Positions 36,739 through 44,785 of a stretch of DNA of 64,000 bases are shown here, piece after piece. The position numbers and the translations under genes were made by a program. The DNA is from Phycicoccus endophyticus (lineage in GTDB: Bacteria; Actinomycetota; Actinomycetes; Actinomycetales; Dermatophilaceae): contig NZ_JAANCN010000001.1 of assembly GCF_011326735.1 (NCBI RefSeq), forward strand, positions 554,616 through 618,615. Reading direction: 5' to 3'. Within the stretch, counting starts at the first letter, position 1. Each line of letters starts with the position of its first letter. The notes under the pieces were generated by a model. It was given only the letters and a program-made list of their open reading frames with translations, was not told the origin of the DNA and ran no database searches.

Positions 36739-36954
36739 GTGAACGCCGCACTGGCACCCACCCTGACTCCCGCGGACCGCTGTGACCGTTGCGGGGCCCA
36801 GGCCTACATCCGGGCCCGGCTGCACGCGGGCGGGGAGCTGCTGTTCTGCGCCCACCACGGCCGCGAGCACGTGCCCGCCCTGGCCGACAAGGCCGAGATC
36901 ATCGACGAGAGCGAGCGGCTGACCGAGCCGTCGGTCCCCATCACCGACGCCTGA
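36739..36954 (+). CDS. DUF7455 small zinc-ribbon-like protein
   Basis: A 71-aa protein with two Cys/His pairs, CDRCGAQ (residues 15-18) and FCAHHGREH (about 36-43), suggesting one zinc site. The family is widespread in Actinobacteria, often close to parE; function unknown. GTG at 36739 follows AGGAGG with five bases of spacing. The next gene begins one base after its stop, so the pair is co-translated. Confidence 0.85.
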   Translation: MNAALAPTLTPADRCDRCGAQAYIRARLHAGGELLFCAHHGREHVPALADKAEIIDESERLTEPSVPITDA

Positions 36955-36955
36955 C

Positions 36956-37450
36956 GTGGAGTCGATGGCGCAGGACGCCTGGCTCGTCCTGCCGCCGCTG
37001 CTCATCCTCCTCGGGCTCGTGGGCATCGTCGTGCCCGCCCTGCCCGGTACCGCGTTCGTCCTCGCCGGCGTGGCCGTGTGGGCCGTGACCACGCACACCG
37101 CGACCGCCTGGGTCCTGCTCGTCCTCGCCGTGCTCGTCGCCGCCGCCGGACGGGTGCTGCAGTACCTGCTCCCGGGCCAGCGGATGCGGGAGGCGGGGGT
37201 GCGCACCTCGACGCTCGTCGTCGCGCTGCTGCTCGCCGTCGTCGGATTCTTCGTGGTCCCCGTCGTCGGTGCCGTGCTGGGCTTCGTCCTCGGCGTCTGG
37301 CTCGTCGAGACCGGGCGAGGGTCCTCGCGCGGCGAGGCGTGGGTGCGGACCCGGCACGCGGTGGTCGCCGTCGCCCAGAGCATGGGCATCGAGCTCGCGG
37401 CGGCGCTCGTCGTCGCCGGGCTCTACGTCGTCGGGCTGCTGCTCGGCTGA
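36956..37450 (+). CDS. DUF456 family membrane protein
   Basis: A 164-aa membrane protein with four to five hydrophobic segments and the glycine-rich repeats typical of DUF456 (LLGLVGIVVPALPGTAFVLAG; VGFFVVPVVGAVLGFVLGVWLVE). Function unknown. Start GTG at 36956, directly after the DUF7455 stop; ATG at 36965 is an alternative. Confidence 0.85.
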   Translation: MESMAQDAWLVLPPLLILLGLVGIVVPALPGTAFVLAGVAVWAVTTHTATAWVLLVLAVLVAAAGRVLQYLLPGQRMREAGVRTSTLVVALLLAVVGFFVVPVVGAVLGFVLGVWLVETGRGSSRGEAWVRTRHAVVAVAQSMGIELAAALVVAGLYVVGLLLG

Positions 37451-37469
37451 GCCGGGCGCCCGCGCCCGC

Positions 37470-37859
37470 TCACCAGTTGTTCTCGCGCCGCTCCCAGCGC
37501 TCGTCGAGCCGGTCCAGCAGGGAGCTGCCCCGCCGACGGCCCTTGGCCCCCTTGGGGGCCGAGACCTCGCCGTCCTCCTGGACGAGCCCGAGCCGCGCGG
37601 GCCGGGGCGGGGTGACGGCGTAGGCGACCGAGGCGACCATAAGGGCGAACCCGAGCGCGCCGACCCACATCGTCGTGCTGATGCCGACGAGCACGAGGCC
37701 GAGACCGGCCAGGACCCCGACGGCCCCGAGGACCCACCGGCGCCGCTGCAGCGCGGCCAACCCTCGCCCCTTCATCTGCGAGGCGAACTTCGGGTCCTCG
37801 GCGGCGAGCGCCTGCTCCATCTGGTCGAGCATGTTCTGCTCGTGGTCGGAGAGGGGCAC
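37470..37859 (-). CDS. DUF3040 domain-containing membrane protein
   Basis: A 129-aa protein opening MPLSDHEQNMLDQMEQALAAEDPKFA, the hallmark of DUF3040. Two membrane segments (residues ~42-82) and a charged C-terminal tail follow. Function unknown; the family is actinobacterial and often lies near division genes or dinB. GTG at 37859 with GGAGG eight bases upstream. Confidence 0.9.
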   Translation of the reverse strand: MPLSDHEQNMLDQMEQALAAEDPKFASQMKGRGLAALQRRRWVLGAVGVLAGLGLVLVGISTTMWVGALGFALMVASVAYAVTPPRPARLGLVQEDGEVSAPKGAKGRRRGSSLLDRLDERWERRENNW

Positions 37860-37918
37860 AGATCCTCCCGTGGTCGGCCGGGGCGACCGGCTGGACGCCC
37901 CGGGTTGTCCCTGGGTAC

Positions 37919-39175
37919 TCAGGATAGGTCGCGAGGTGCCCCGGCGGAAGCGGACGGGTCACGTTGGACGAGACTGGCGGGCCGGACGACGTCTGCCCCG
38001 AACCGGGCCCGGGCCCGGTCGACCGCCCGGTCGGCGTCCCGCCAGCCGTGCTCACGCTCCCCGAGGACCCCCTGGAGCGGTGCCTGCGCGACGGGGACCA
38101 GGCCGGACATCCGGACCCCGACGAGCCGCACCCGCGCCCGCTGCAGGGCGAGGGCGTCCAGCAGCCCGACCGCGCTCGCGTGGAGCGCGCGGGCGGTGTC
38201 GACCGGGTCCCGCAGGGTGCGCGAACGGGTGATCGTCGTGAAGTCGCTGAACCGCACGGTGAGGGTGAGGGTGCGCCCGGTGAGGCCCGCGGCGCGCATC
38301 CGGGCGGCGGTCCGCTCGGCCAGGGCGAGCAGGTGGCGGCGGATGAGGACAGCGTCGTCGAGGTCGGACTCGAACGTCGTGCTGCTGCCGATGCTCCGCT
38401 CCCGCTGCTCGCGTTCGACGCGGCGGGGGTCACGCCCCCAGGCGAGGTCGTGCAGGTGGCCGCCGGTCGCCGGGCCGAGCGCCCGCTCCAGGGTGGCCCG
38501 CGGCGTGTGGGCGAGGTCGGCGACGGTGTGCAGACCGAGCCGGACCAGAGCCTCCTCGGTGCGCTCCCCGACCCCCCACAGGGCCCCGACGGGCAGCTCG
38601 TGGAGGAACGGGAGGACCTCCTCGCGTGGCACGACGAGCATGCCGTCGGGCTTGGCCAGCGTCGAGGCCAGCTTGGCGACCACCAGGCTCGGGGCGACCC
38701 CCACCGAGCAGGTGATCCCCTGCTCGTCGTGGACGGTGTCGCGCAGGAGGCGCCCGATCGCCGCCGGGCTGCCGTGGCTGCGTGACGCGCCGGAGACGTC
38801 GAGGAACGCCTCGTCGAGGGAGAGCGGCTGGACCCGGGGGGTCACCGAGCGGAAGGTCTCCATGACCGCTGCGGAGATCCGTGCGTACAGGTCGTGGTCT
38901 GGACGCAGCACCGTCGCCTGGGGGCACAGCCGGCGGGCCCGGGACATCGGCATCGCCGAGGTGACCCCGAAGCGCCGGGCCTCGTACGTGGCGGAGAGGA
39001 CGACCCCCCGGTGGCCGCCACCGACGATGACGGGGGTCCCGACGAGGTCGGGCCGGGACAGCAGCGTCGCCGAGGCGTAGAAGGCGTCCATGTCGACGTG
39101 CAGGACGGTGCACCCGGTGTCGTCCGGGACGGTGGTGGCCGCCGGCCGCGGCGGGGCGAAGGGGCGGCGGCTCAC
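37919..39175 (-). CDS. dinB: Y-family DNA polymerase IV (DinB)
   Basis: Translesion DNA polymerase, 418 aa. Catalytic carboxylates are intact: Asp28/Asp30 in HVDMDAFYAS and Asp121-Glu122 in SLDEAFLDVSG. Palm, fingers and thumb domains with helix-hairpin-helix (LWGVGERTEEALVRLGLHTVADL), then a little-finger domain to about residue 395. No obvious beta-clamp peptide (QxxLF) is at the C-terminus. It is the last gene of the run that starts at the LexA box at 44717-44732 and lies 27 bp after a methyltransferase. No LexA box of its own was seen, so induction would come from the operon promoter. Confidence 0.92.
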   Translation of the reverse strand: MSRRPFAPPRPAATTVPDDTGCTVLHVDMDAFYASATLLSRPDLVGTPVIVGGGHRGVVLSATYEARRFGVTSAMPMSRARRLCPQATVLRPDHDLYARISAAVMETFRSVTPRVQPLSLDEAFLDVSGASRSHGSPAAIGRLLRDTVHDEQGITCSVGVAPSLVVAKLASTLAKPDGMLVVPREEVLPFLHELPVGALWGVGERTEEALVRLGLHTVADLAHTPRATLERALGPATGGHLHDLAWGRDPRRVEREQRERSIGSSTTFESDLDDAVLIRRHLLALAERTAARMRAAGLTGRTLTLTVRFSDFTTITRSRTLRDPVDTARALHASAVGLLDALALQRARVRLVGVRMSGLVPVAQAPLQGVLGEREHGWRDADRAVDRARARFGADVVRPASLVQRDPSASAGAPRDLS

Positions 39176-39202
39176 CGCGCGCTCCCCCGGCGGCCCGGGA
39201 CC

Positions 39203-39970
39203 TCAGCCGCGACGGGCCAGGACGTGGAGGGCGCTGCCCAGGCTGCCGAGGAGGCGGTGCTCCTCCGCCTGCGCGGCGGCCTCCTCGAGCGCGAGCAGGG
39301 CCGCCCGGTCGGCCTCGGAGTCCAGCAGCGCGGACGGGACGAGGTCGGCGAAGACGCGCACCCCCTGGACGTGGACCGGGGTGAGGCCGTGCTCCTGCAC
39401 GAGCGCGACGACGGCCGGCTCGTCGAACCGGCGCGGGACGGGGTCCTCCTCGCCCCAGCGGCCGTCCGGACGCTCCAGGACCGCCCGGGCACGCTCGAGC
39501 CGGCCCGCGAGGGCGTTGCTGAGGACGGCGTGCAGGCGCTGGGCGACGACGAGGCTGAGGGTCGCGTCGGGCGCGAGCAGCGCCGCGGCGGCCCCGACCG
39601 CCGCACCGGGGTCGTCGACGACCTCGAGGGTGCCGTGGAGGCAGACCAGGTCGAAGGCGGCCTCCGGGCCGACGAGGGCGCCGACGGTGTCGGCGTCGCC
39701 CTGGAGGGCACGCACCCGCTGCTCGACCCCCTGTTCCACCGCGCGCCGGCGCAGCGAGAAGAGGGCGTCGGGGCTGGGGTCGACGACGGTGAGCTCGTGC
39801 CCGGCGACGGCGAGGGGGACGGCGGTGCCGCCGGTGCCGCCGCCGAGGTCGAGGACCCGCAGGGCCCGCCCGCGCGTGGCCCGCAGCTGCTCGGCGTGGG
39901 CGTCGAGGACCCGCTGGACCGCCGTCGTGCGCGGCGCGCCCGCGGGGCGACGAGCGCGGTCGTCGGACAC
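39203..39970 (-). CDS. class I SAM-dependent methyltransferase within the SOS cassette
   Basis: A 255-aa cytosolic protein with a standard SAM fold: motif I VLDLGGGTGGTAVPLA near residue 40, acidic loop LTVVDPSPDAL near 60, and FDLVCLHGTLEVVDDPGAAV near 106. C-terminal residues suggest a SmtA/CmoA-like small-molecule or tRNA enzyme, but the substrate is unknown. AGGAG precedes the start at 39970. It lies between dnaE2 (48 bp) and dinB (27 bp) on the same strand, so it is probably co-transcribed with them. Confidence 0.85.
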   Translation of the reverse strand: MSDDRARRPAGAPRTTAVQRVLDAHAEQLRATRGRALRVLDLGGGTGGTAVPLAVAGHELTVVDPSPDALFSLRRRAVEQGVEQRVRALQGDADTVGALVGPEAAFDLVCLHGTLEVVDDPGAAVGAAAALLAPDATLSLVVAQRLHAVLSNALAGRLERARAVLERPDGRWGEEDPVPRRFDEPAVVALVQEHGLTPVHVQGVRVFADLVPSALLDSEADRAALLALEEAAAQAEEHRLLGSLGSALHVLARRG

Positions 39971-40018
39971 GGTGGGACTCCTCGTCGGCGCCGGGATGGG
40001 GCTGGTGCGGTGCCCACC

Positions 40019-43000
40019 CTAGTGTCCCGAGCTGCCCGGGCTGGCGTGCCACAGCTTGCGGGACGGCAGGGCCGGCACCACCGGGCCGGACGGGGTGCCA
40101 CGCCCGGCGCGGGGGTCGGCGCCGGCCGGGCGGATGTCGGCGTACGGCGACTGCCTGAACCCCGAGGCGTGCACGAGGACCCGCCGGCCGGCCTGCTCCT
40201 CGGCCGCCCGGGCCGCCTGCTCGGCCGCCTCGGCCCGGGCCACCGCGTCGGCCTCCCCCGCGGCCACCGCGCAGCGCACGGCGTCGAGACCCCCGAGCCG
40301 CCAGGCGTCCCAGAGGGCCGCGAGCTCCCATGCGCCGGTGGCCCGGACCGACACCCCTCGGTCGCCGGTGCGGCGCAGCACGCCGCGGACGAGCAGCAGC
40401 CAGCTGTGGAAGACGACCTCGGCGTAGGGGCCCTGGACGTCCTCGAAGAACGTGCAGTCCGACGGGCCCGTCCCGTCGTCGAGGGTGAGGAAGACGACCC
40501 GTCGCCCGGAGCGCACCGGCGGGGTCTGGGTCGCGACCTTGACCCCGGCGACCCACACCTCGCCACGGCTGCGGGTGGCGAGCAGGTCGCGGCTGCGGGT
40601 GACCCCGAGCGCGGTGAGCAGCGGCTCGTAGAACGCGACGACGTGGTCCGAGACGTCGAGACCGAGGACGTCGAGCTCGGCGCGCACCCGCTCCGGACCG
40701 GTCATCTCCGGCAGCCCGGTGCCGGCGACGAGCCGGGGACGGTCACCGAGGTCGAGGGTCAGCTGGGTCGGCCGGGCCCGGGCCGGGAGGACCTCTCGGG
40801 CCGCCCGGCTCTGCGCGGCCGCCCGGGCCCGGACGTCGGCGCCGGCCGGCTCGACCTCACGGGCGGGGACCTGCGGCACGGCCCGCCGCCGACCACCCCG
40901 GGGGCCGGCCCGCCCCCGGTCCCAGCGCTCGAGCTCGGCGACGTGCAGGAGCAGGTCGCGCCGGGTGACCCGGCCCCGCCGGCCCGGCCCCCCGGCGAGG
41001 GTGGTGCCGTGGAGGGCGTCGAAGGCGCCGGCGAGGACGAGCCGCTCGGTGACCGGGCGGCTCGGCCGGGCCCGGGCCCAGAAGTCGCCGAGGTCGGTGT
41101 AGGGCTGGCCGGCGACGGTCCGGGCGACCTCGGCCTCGCTGATGCCCTTGACGTCGGCGAGGGAGAGCCGGATGCCGTACGGCTGCGGGTCGCGCTTCCA
41201 GCCGGCCACCCGCTCCGCGCCCGAGGCCGCCTCCTCACCCGGGGCCTCGAGGACGGGCTCGATGCGGTAGGTGTCGCCGGAGGCGTTGACGTCGAGCCCG
41301 AGGACCGGGATGCCGAAGCTGCGGGCGTCGTCGAGCAGGAGGCGTTTGGGGTACATCCCCGGGTCGTGGGTGAGGACGCCCGCGAGGAAGGCCGCCGGGT
41401 GGTGCGCCTTGAGCCACGCCGAGTGCACGGTCGGCAACGCGAACGCCGCCGCGTGCGCCTTGCAGAACCCGAAGCTCGCGAAGGACCTCAGCACCTCCCA
41501 GATCCGGTCGCGGTCCTCGGCGGCGTACCCCCGGGCGGCGGCCGCGGGCCGCCACCATGCCTCGACCTCCTCCTGGCCCCGCGGGGTGCCCATCGACCGG
41601 CGCACCTCGTCGGCCTGGGCGAGGGTGACCCCCGTGGTCTCGGCGACGATGAGCAGCACCTGCTCGTGGAAGACGACGACGCCCTCGGTCTCCTCGAGGG
41701 CGGGCACGAGGCTCGGGTGGAGGAAGCGCCGCTCCCGCCAGCCGTGCCGGGACTCGAGGAACGGCGTGATCATGTCGGACTTGACCGGTCCGGGCCGGAA
41801 GAGCGAGATGTCGACGACGAGGTCCTCGAAGGCGCTCGGGCCGAGCTTGCCGACGAGCTCACGCTGGCCGGGGCTCTCGATCTGGAACATCCCGAGGGTG
41901 CGGGTCGTGCGGATGAGCTCGAAGGTCTCCGGGTCCTCGAGGGAGACCTGGGCCTCGTCGTCGAGGTCGATGCGCTGCCCGCTCACCCGCTCGACCTCGG
42001 CGACGGCGTGGGCCATCGCGGACTGCATCCGGATGCCGAGCACGTCGAGCTTCAAGAAGCCGAGGGTCTCGACGTCGTCCTTGTCGAACTGGCTCATCGG
42101 GAAGCCGAGCCAGCTGGCCTCGACCGGTGTGCGGTCGAGCATCCCCGCGTTGGACAGGACCACCCCGCACGGGTGGAGGGCGATGTGCCGAGGCAGGCCG
42201 TCGAGCGCCTCGACGAGCTCGAAGAAGGCCGTCATCCGGGCCGACCCCAGGCCGCGGGAGCGCAGCTCGGGCAGGTCGGCGACGGCGTTGCGGGCGTCCC
42301 GGGCCCGGATGTGCGGGAACGCCTTGGCGATCTCGTCGACCTCGAGCGGCGGCATCCCGAGCGCGGCGCCGACGTCGCGCACGGCGTGACGCACCTTGTA
42401 GGTGTCCATCATCGACACGCAGGTGACCCGCTCACCGCCGAACCGCTGCAGGACCGCCTCGTAGACCTCGGTGCGCCGGGCGGACTCGACGTCGATGTCG
42501 ATGTCGGGCAGCTCGGCCCGCAGCGGGGAGCAGAACCGCTCCATGAGCAGGCCGTGGCGGACCGGGTCGACGCCGCTGATGCCGAGCAGGTGGTTGACGA
42601 GGCTGCCCGCCCCCGACCCACGGGCCGCGACCCGCACCCCGCGCTCGCGCACGAGGTCGGTGACCTCGGCGACGGTGAGGAAGTACGTCGGGTAGCCGAG
42701 CGAGGCGATGACGGCGAGCTCGGCGTCGAGCCGGTCGTGGACAGTCCGCAGGCGGGCCTCGCCGGCCCCGGGATAGCGCCGCCCGACCCCGGCCCGGGCG
42801 CGCCGGGTGAGGACGTCCATGGGGTCGGTGCCGGGGGCGATGCCGAGGACCTCGGGCTCGGGCAGGTGGACCGCGCCGATGCCCAGGTCCGTGCGAGGGT
42901 GCTGGACGCACTCGGCGGCGAGCCGGGCGGTCATCGTCAGGAGCCGCTCGGCCCGGGCGGTGTCGCCCCCGGTGACCGCGAGGGCTCGCGCGCGCATCTC

Positions 43001-43909
43001 ACCCGTGCCCGCGAGATGACCGGCGTCGGTGACCCGGTCCAGGTGGCGGGAGTCGAGGACGACGAGCCGGCGCGCGGCGTCGAGGACGTCGACGGTGCGG
43101 ACCTGCCCGGGCTCGGCGTGCCGGACCGCGGCGCTGAGGACGGCCGGCACCCCGGCGGCGTCGGCGAGGCCGAGCAGGTGCGCCGCCTGGGAGCGACATC
43201 CCGGGGTGCCCTCCGGCCCGCCGTGGAGGACGACCTCGAGCGCGAGGGCGTCGCGTGGCAGGAGGGCCCGCCACCGGGCGAGCAGGTCGCGGGCCCGGGC
43301 ACGCTGCCCGGCGAGCAGCGCCCGCCCGACGTCGGAGTCCGGACCGAGGAGGACGACGAGTCGGGCCGGTCCGGCGGGCCGGGTGGGGTCCGCGGCGCCC
43401 GCGGGGCCCGTGTCCTCCGCCGGGGCGGTGCCGTCCGCCGGGGCCGTGCCGTCCGCCGGGGCCGCCCGGCGGGCCAGGAGTGCCGGTGTCGTGACCGGGA
43501 CGCCGCGCTCACCGCGCAGGTGGGTGTCGGTGACGAGCCGGACCAGCGCCGCCCAACCGGCACCCGGGGCCATCCCTCCGGCGCTGCCGCGGGCCAGGAC
43601 GGTGACCCGGGGCCGGCGGGGGTCGACGAGCGCCCCGCCCCGGACCGGGGTGCGCTGGCGCGGGGGTGGGGGGCCCGGCTGCAGCTCCTCGGTGGCCAGG
43701 TCGACGCCGAGGACCGGGTCGACCCCCGCGGCGGCGCACGCCTGGGCGAACCGGACCGCGCCGTAGAGGCCGTCCCGGTCGGTGAGCGCGAGGACGCCCT
43801 GGTCGAGGTCGACGGCCCGGGCGACGAGGTCCTGCGGCATCGAGGCGCCGTAGCGCATCGAGAACCCGGAGGCGACGTGGAGGTGGGCGAACCCGTCGAT
43901 GCCGGACAC
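40019..43909 (-). CDS. dnaE2: error-prone DNA polymerase III alpha subunit DnaE2
   Basis: C-family polymerase of SOS mutagenesis. The ~1296-aa protein has an N-terminal PHP domain (AHLHVASGFSMRYGAS), polymerase core with catalytic PDIDIDVES near residue 478, FDKDDVETLGFLKLDVLG and SFGFCKAHAAAFA. A tandem HhH follows (VKGISEAEVARTV), then a clamp-binding QLTLDL near 1075, an OB domain, and the DnaE2-type ending LWHASPGSSG. It is longer than usual (about 1100 aa), partly from a Pro/Ala/Asp repeat near residues 150-180. GTG at 43909, eight bases after the HEPN gene stop. Induced by DNA damage in known systems; the LexA box is two genes upstream. Confidence 0.93.
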   Translation of the reverse strand: MSGIDGFAHLHVASGFSMRYGASMPQDLVARAVDLDQGVLALTDRDGLYGAVRFAQACAAAGVDPVLGVDLATEELQPGPPPPRQRTPVRGGALVDPRRPRVTVLARGSAGGMAPGAGWAALVRLVTDTHLRGERGVPVTTPALLARRAAPADGTAPADGTAPAEDTGPAGAADPTRPAGPARLVVLLGPDSDVGRALLAGQRARARDLLARWRALLPRDALALEVVLHGGPEGTPGCRSQAAHLLGLADAAGVPAVLSAAVRHAEPGQVRTVDVLDAARRLVVLDSRHLDRVTDAGHLAGTGEMRARALAVTGGDTARAERLLTMTARLAAECVQHPRTDLGIGAVHLPEPEVLGIAPGTDPMDVLTRRARAGVGRRYPGAGEARLRTVHDRLDAELAVIASLGYPTYFLTVAEVTDLVRERGVRVAARGSGAGSLVNHLLGISGVDPVRHGLLMERFCSPLRAELPDIDIDVESARRTEVYEAVLQRFGGERVTCVSMMDTYKVRHAVRDVGAALGMPPLEVDEIAKAFPHIRARDARNAVADLPELRSRGLGSARMTAFFELVEALDGLPRHIALHPCGVVLSNAGMLDRTPVEASWLGFPMSQFDKDDVETLGFLKLDVLGIRMQSAMAHAVAEVERVSGQRIDLDDEAQVSLEDPETFELIRTTRTLGMFQIESPGQRELVGKLGPSAFEDLVVDISLFRPGPVKSDMITPFLESRHGWRERRFLHPSLVPALEETEGVVVFHEQVLLIVAETTGVTLAQADEVRRSMGTPRGQEEVEAWWRPAAAARGYAAEDRDRIWEVLRSFASFGFCKAHAAAFALPTVHSAWLKAHHPAAFLAGVLTHDPGMYPKRLLLDDARSFGIPVLGLDVNASGDTYRIEPVLEAPGEEAASGAERVAGWKRDPQPYGIRLSLADVKGISEAEVARTVAGQPYTDLGDFWARARPSRPVTERLVLAGAFDALHGTTLAGGPGRRGRVTRRDLLLHVAELERWDRGRAGPRGGRRRAVPQVPAREVEPAGADVRARAAAQSRAAREVLPARARPTQLTLDLGDRPRLVAGTGLPEMTGPERVRAELDVLGLDVSDHVVAFYEPLLTALGVTRSRDLLATRSRGEVWVAGVKVATQTPPVRSGRRVVFLTLDDGTGPSDCTFFEDVQGPYAEVVFHSWLLLVRGVLRRTGDRGVSVRATGAWELAALWDAWRLGGLDAVRCAVAAGEADAVARAEAAEQAARAAEEQAGRRVLVHASGFRQSPYADIRPAGADPRAGRGTPSGPVVPALPSRKLWHASPGSSGH

Positions 43910-43917
43910 GGGCGACC

Positions 43918-44331
43918 TCAGGCGGAGCGGACGGGTGCGAGCCGCCGGTGCAGGGGGGCGACGGGGAGCCCGAGCCGGGCCGCGACGAGGTCGACGAAGG
44001 TCTCGGCCTCGCGCAGGAGGTCGTCGGCCTCGCGGGCGACGACGTGCACCAGCCCGGTCTCGACGCCGACGCGCTGGCCGGTGACCTCGGCGAACCGCTG
44101 CGCCCACTCGGCGAGCTCGGGGGCGGTGCGCGTGGCGAGCACCCAGACGTCGTGCGGCCCGGAGCCGGGGGCCTCGGGAGCGGGCCGCGCGGCGACGAGC
44201 GCGGCCGCGGCCCGCAGGGCGGCCAGCGAGGCGTCGAGATAGCGCGCGGAGGCGAGGGAGGCGGCATACCCGCTGGTCAGGGCCTCGCGGGAGCGCTCGA
44301 GGAGGTCGAGGGTCGTCGCGGCGTGGGGCAT
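43918..44331 (-). CDS. SAV_6107 family HEPN domain protein
   Basis: A 137-aa all-helical HEPN-fold protein (LLERSREALTSGYAASLASARYLDASLAALRAAAALVAAR and AREADDLLREAETFVDLVAARLG). Many HEPN proteins are RNases with an Rx4-6H motif, but I see none here, so a non-catalytic or structural role is more likely. Family members commonly lie beside dnaE2/imuB genes. ATG at 44331, 15 bp after the DUF6504 gene and eight bases before dnaE2, so it is part of the SOS operon. Confidence 0.85.
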   Translation of the reverse strand: MPHAATTLDLLERSREALTSGYAASLASARYLDASLAALRAAAALVAARPAPEAPGSGPHDVWVLATRTAPELAEWAQRFAEVTGQRVGVETGLVHVVAREADDLLREAETFVDLVAARLGLPVAPLHRRLAPVRSA

Positions 44332-44346
44332 CGGGGTCGCTCCTCG

Positions 44347-44664
44347 TCAGTCGTGGGCTCGCAGGAGGAGCCAGTGGTCGTCGTCACGGGCGAGGTCGAA
44401 GACCCCGACGGGGCCGACCGGCGGGCGGGCCTCCACCCGCCACACCCGCCGCTCGGTGGCCGGGTGCGCGCCGGCGGTGCTCGGGGCATCGCCCTGCCCC
44501 ACCGCGCGCCACCAGGGACGCCGCTCCTGCCAGGTGTCGAGGACCGCGCAGACGGTGTGGCGCCGTCCTCGCCAGACGAAGGTGCGCGGGGTCCCGTCAC
44601 GTCCGCCCGTGGGGCTCGGGGCGTGGGTCGTCACGACGAGCGGGTCGTCGTGACGATGCGCCAT
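44347..44664 (-). CDS. DUF6504 family protein, first gene of SOS cassette
   Basis: A 105-aa protein with the family core HDDPLVVTTHAP, TFVWRGRRHTVCAVLDTWQERRPWW and VFDLARDDDHWLLLRAHD, probably a small beta-barrel. DUF6504 proteins are typically encoded with DnaE2/ImuB. ATG at 44664 was chosen because GGAGG lies five bases upstream and gives the usual family length. In-frame ATG at 44724 and TTG at 44736 would add an unconserved N-terminus, and the TTG would be leaderless. The LexA box at 44717-44732 lies in the leader. Confidence 0.85.
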   Translation of the reverse strand: MAHRHDDPLVVTTHAPSPTGGRDGTPRTFVWRGRRHTVCAVLDTWQERRPWWRAVGQGDAPSTAGAHPATERRVWRVEARPPVGPVGVFDLARDDDHWLLLRAHD

Positions 44665-44716
44665 GGCCACCTCCGGGGCGGTCGGCGACCGGGACACCAC
44701 GGCCGCTGGGAAGAGC

Positions 44717-44732
44717 TCGAACATCTGTTCGA
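44717..44732. promoter_or_regulatory. LexA (SOS) box of the dnaE2 cassette
   Basis: TCGAACATCTGTTCGA: TCGAAC, four bases, GTTCGA, a complete match to the actinobacterial LexA consensus. It starts 10 bases downstream of the minus-strand -10 TACAGT (44743-44748), overlapping the start of transcription, so it should repress DUF6504-HEPN-dnaE2 and probably the methyltransferase and dinB. Confidence 0.93.
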
Positions 44733-44785
44733 GCAAGCCCCCACTGTAGCCCCCGCTCCCGGCCTGCCGTCAAGGCGCCGACCGC

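Noticed and set aside
43376..43470. Intragenic repeat as a mobile element
   Set aside because: It is in frame, short, and encodes a low-complexity linker; slippage is a simpler explanation.
38894..44242. Open frame of about 1780 codons on the plus strand opposite dnaE2, the methyltransferase and dinB
   Set aside because: It is an antisense shadow caused by high GC at third positions. The minus-strand genes have clear domains and ribosome sites; this frame has only low-complexity Gly/Arg/Asp-rich sequence.
44664..44736. N-terminally extended DUF6504 protein starting inside the LexA box
   Set aside because: An in-frame ATG at 44664 with an ideal GGAGG site gives the normal family length; the extension is not family-like. 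The ATG within the box is part of the LexA consensus itself.
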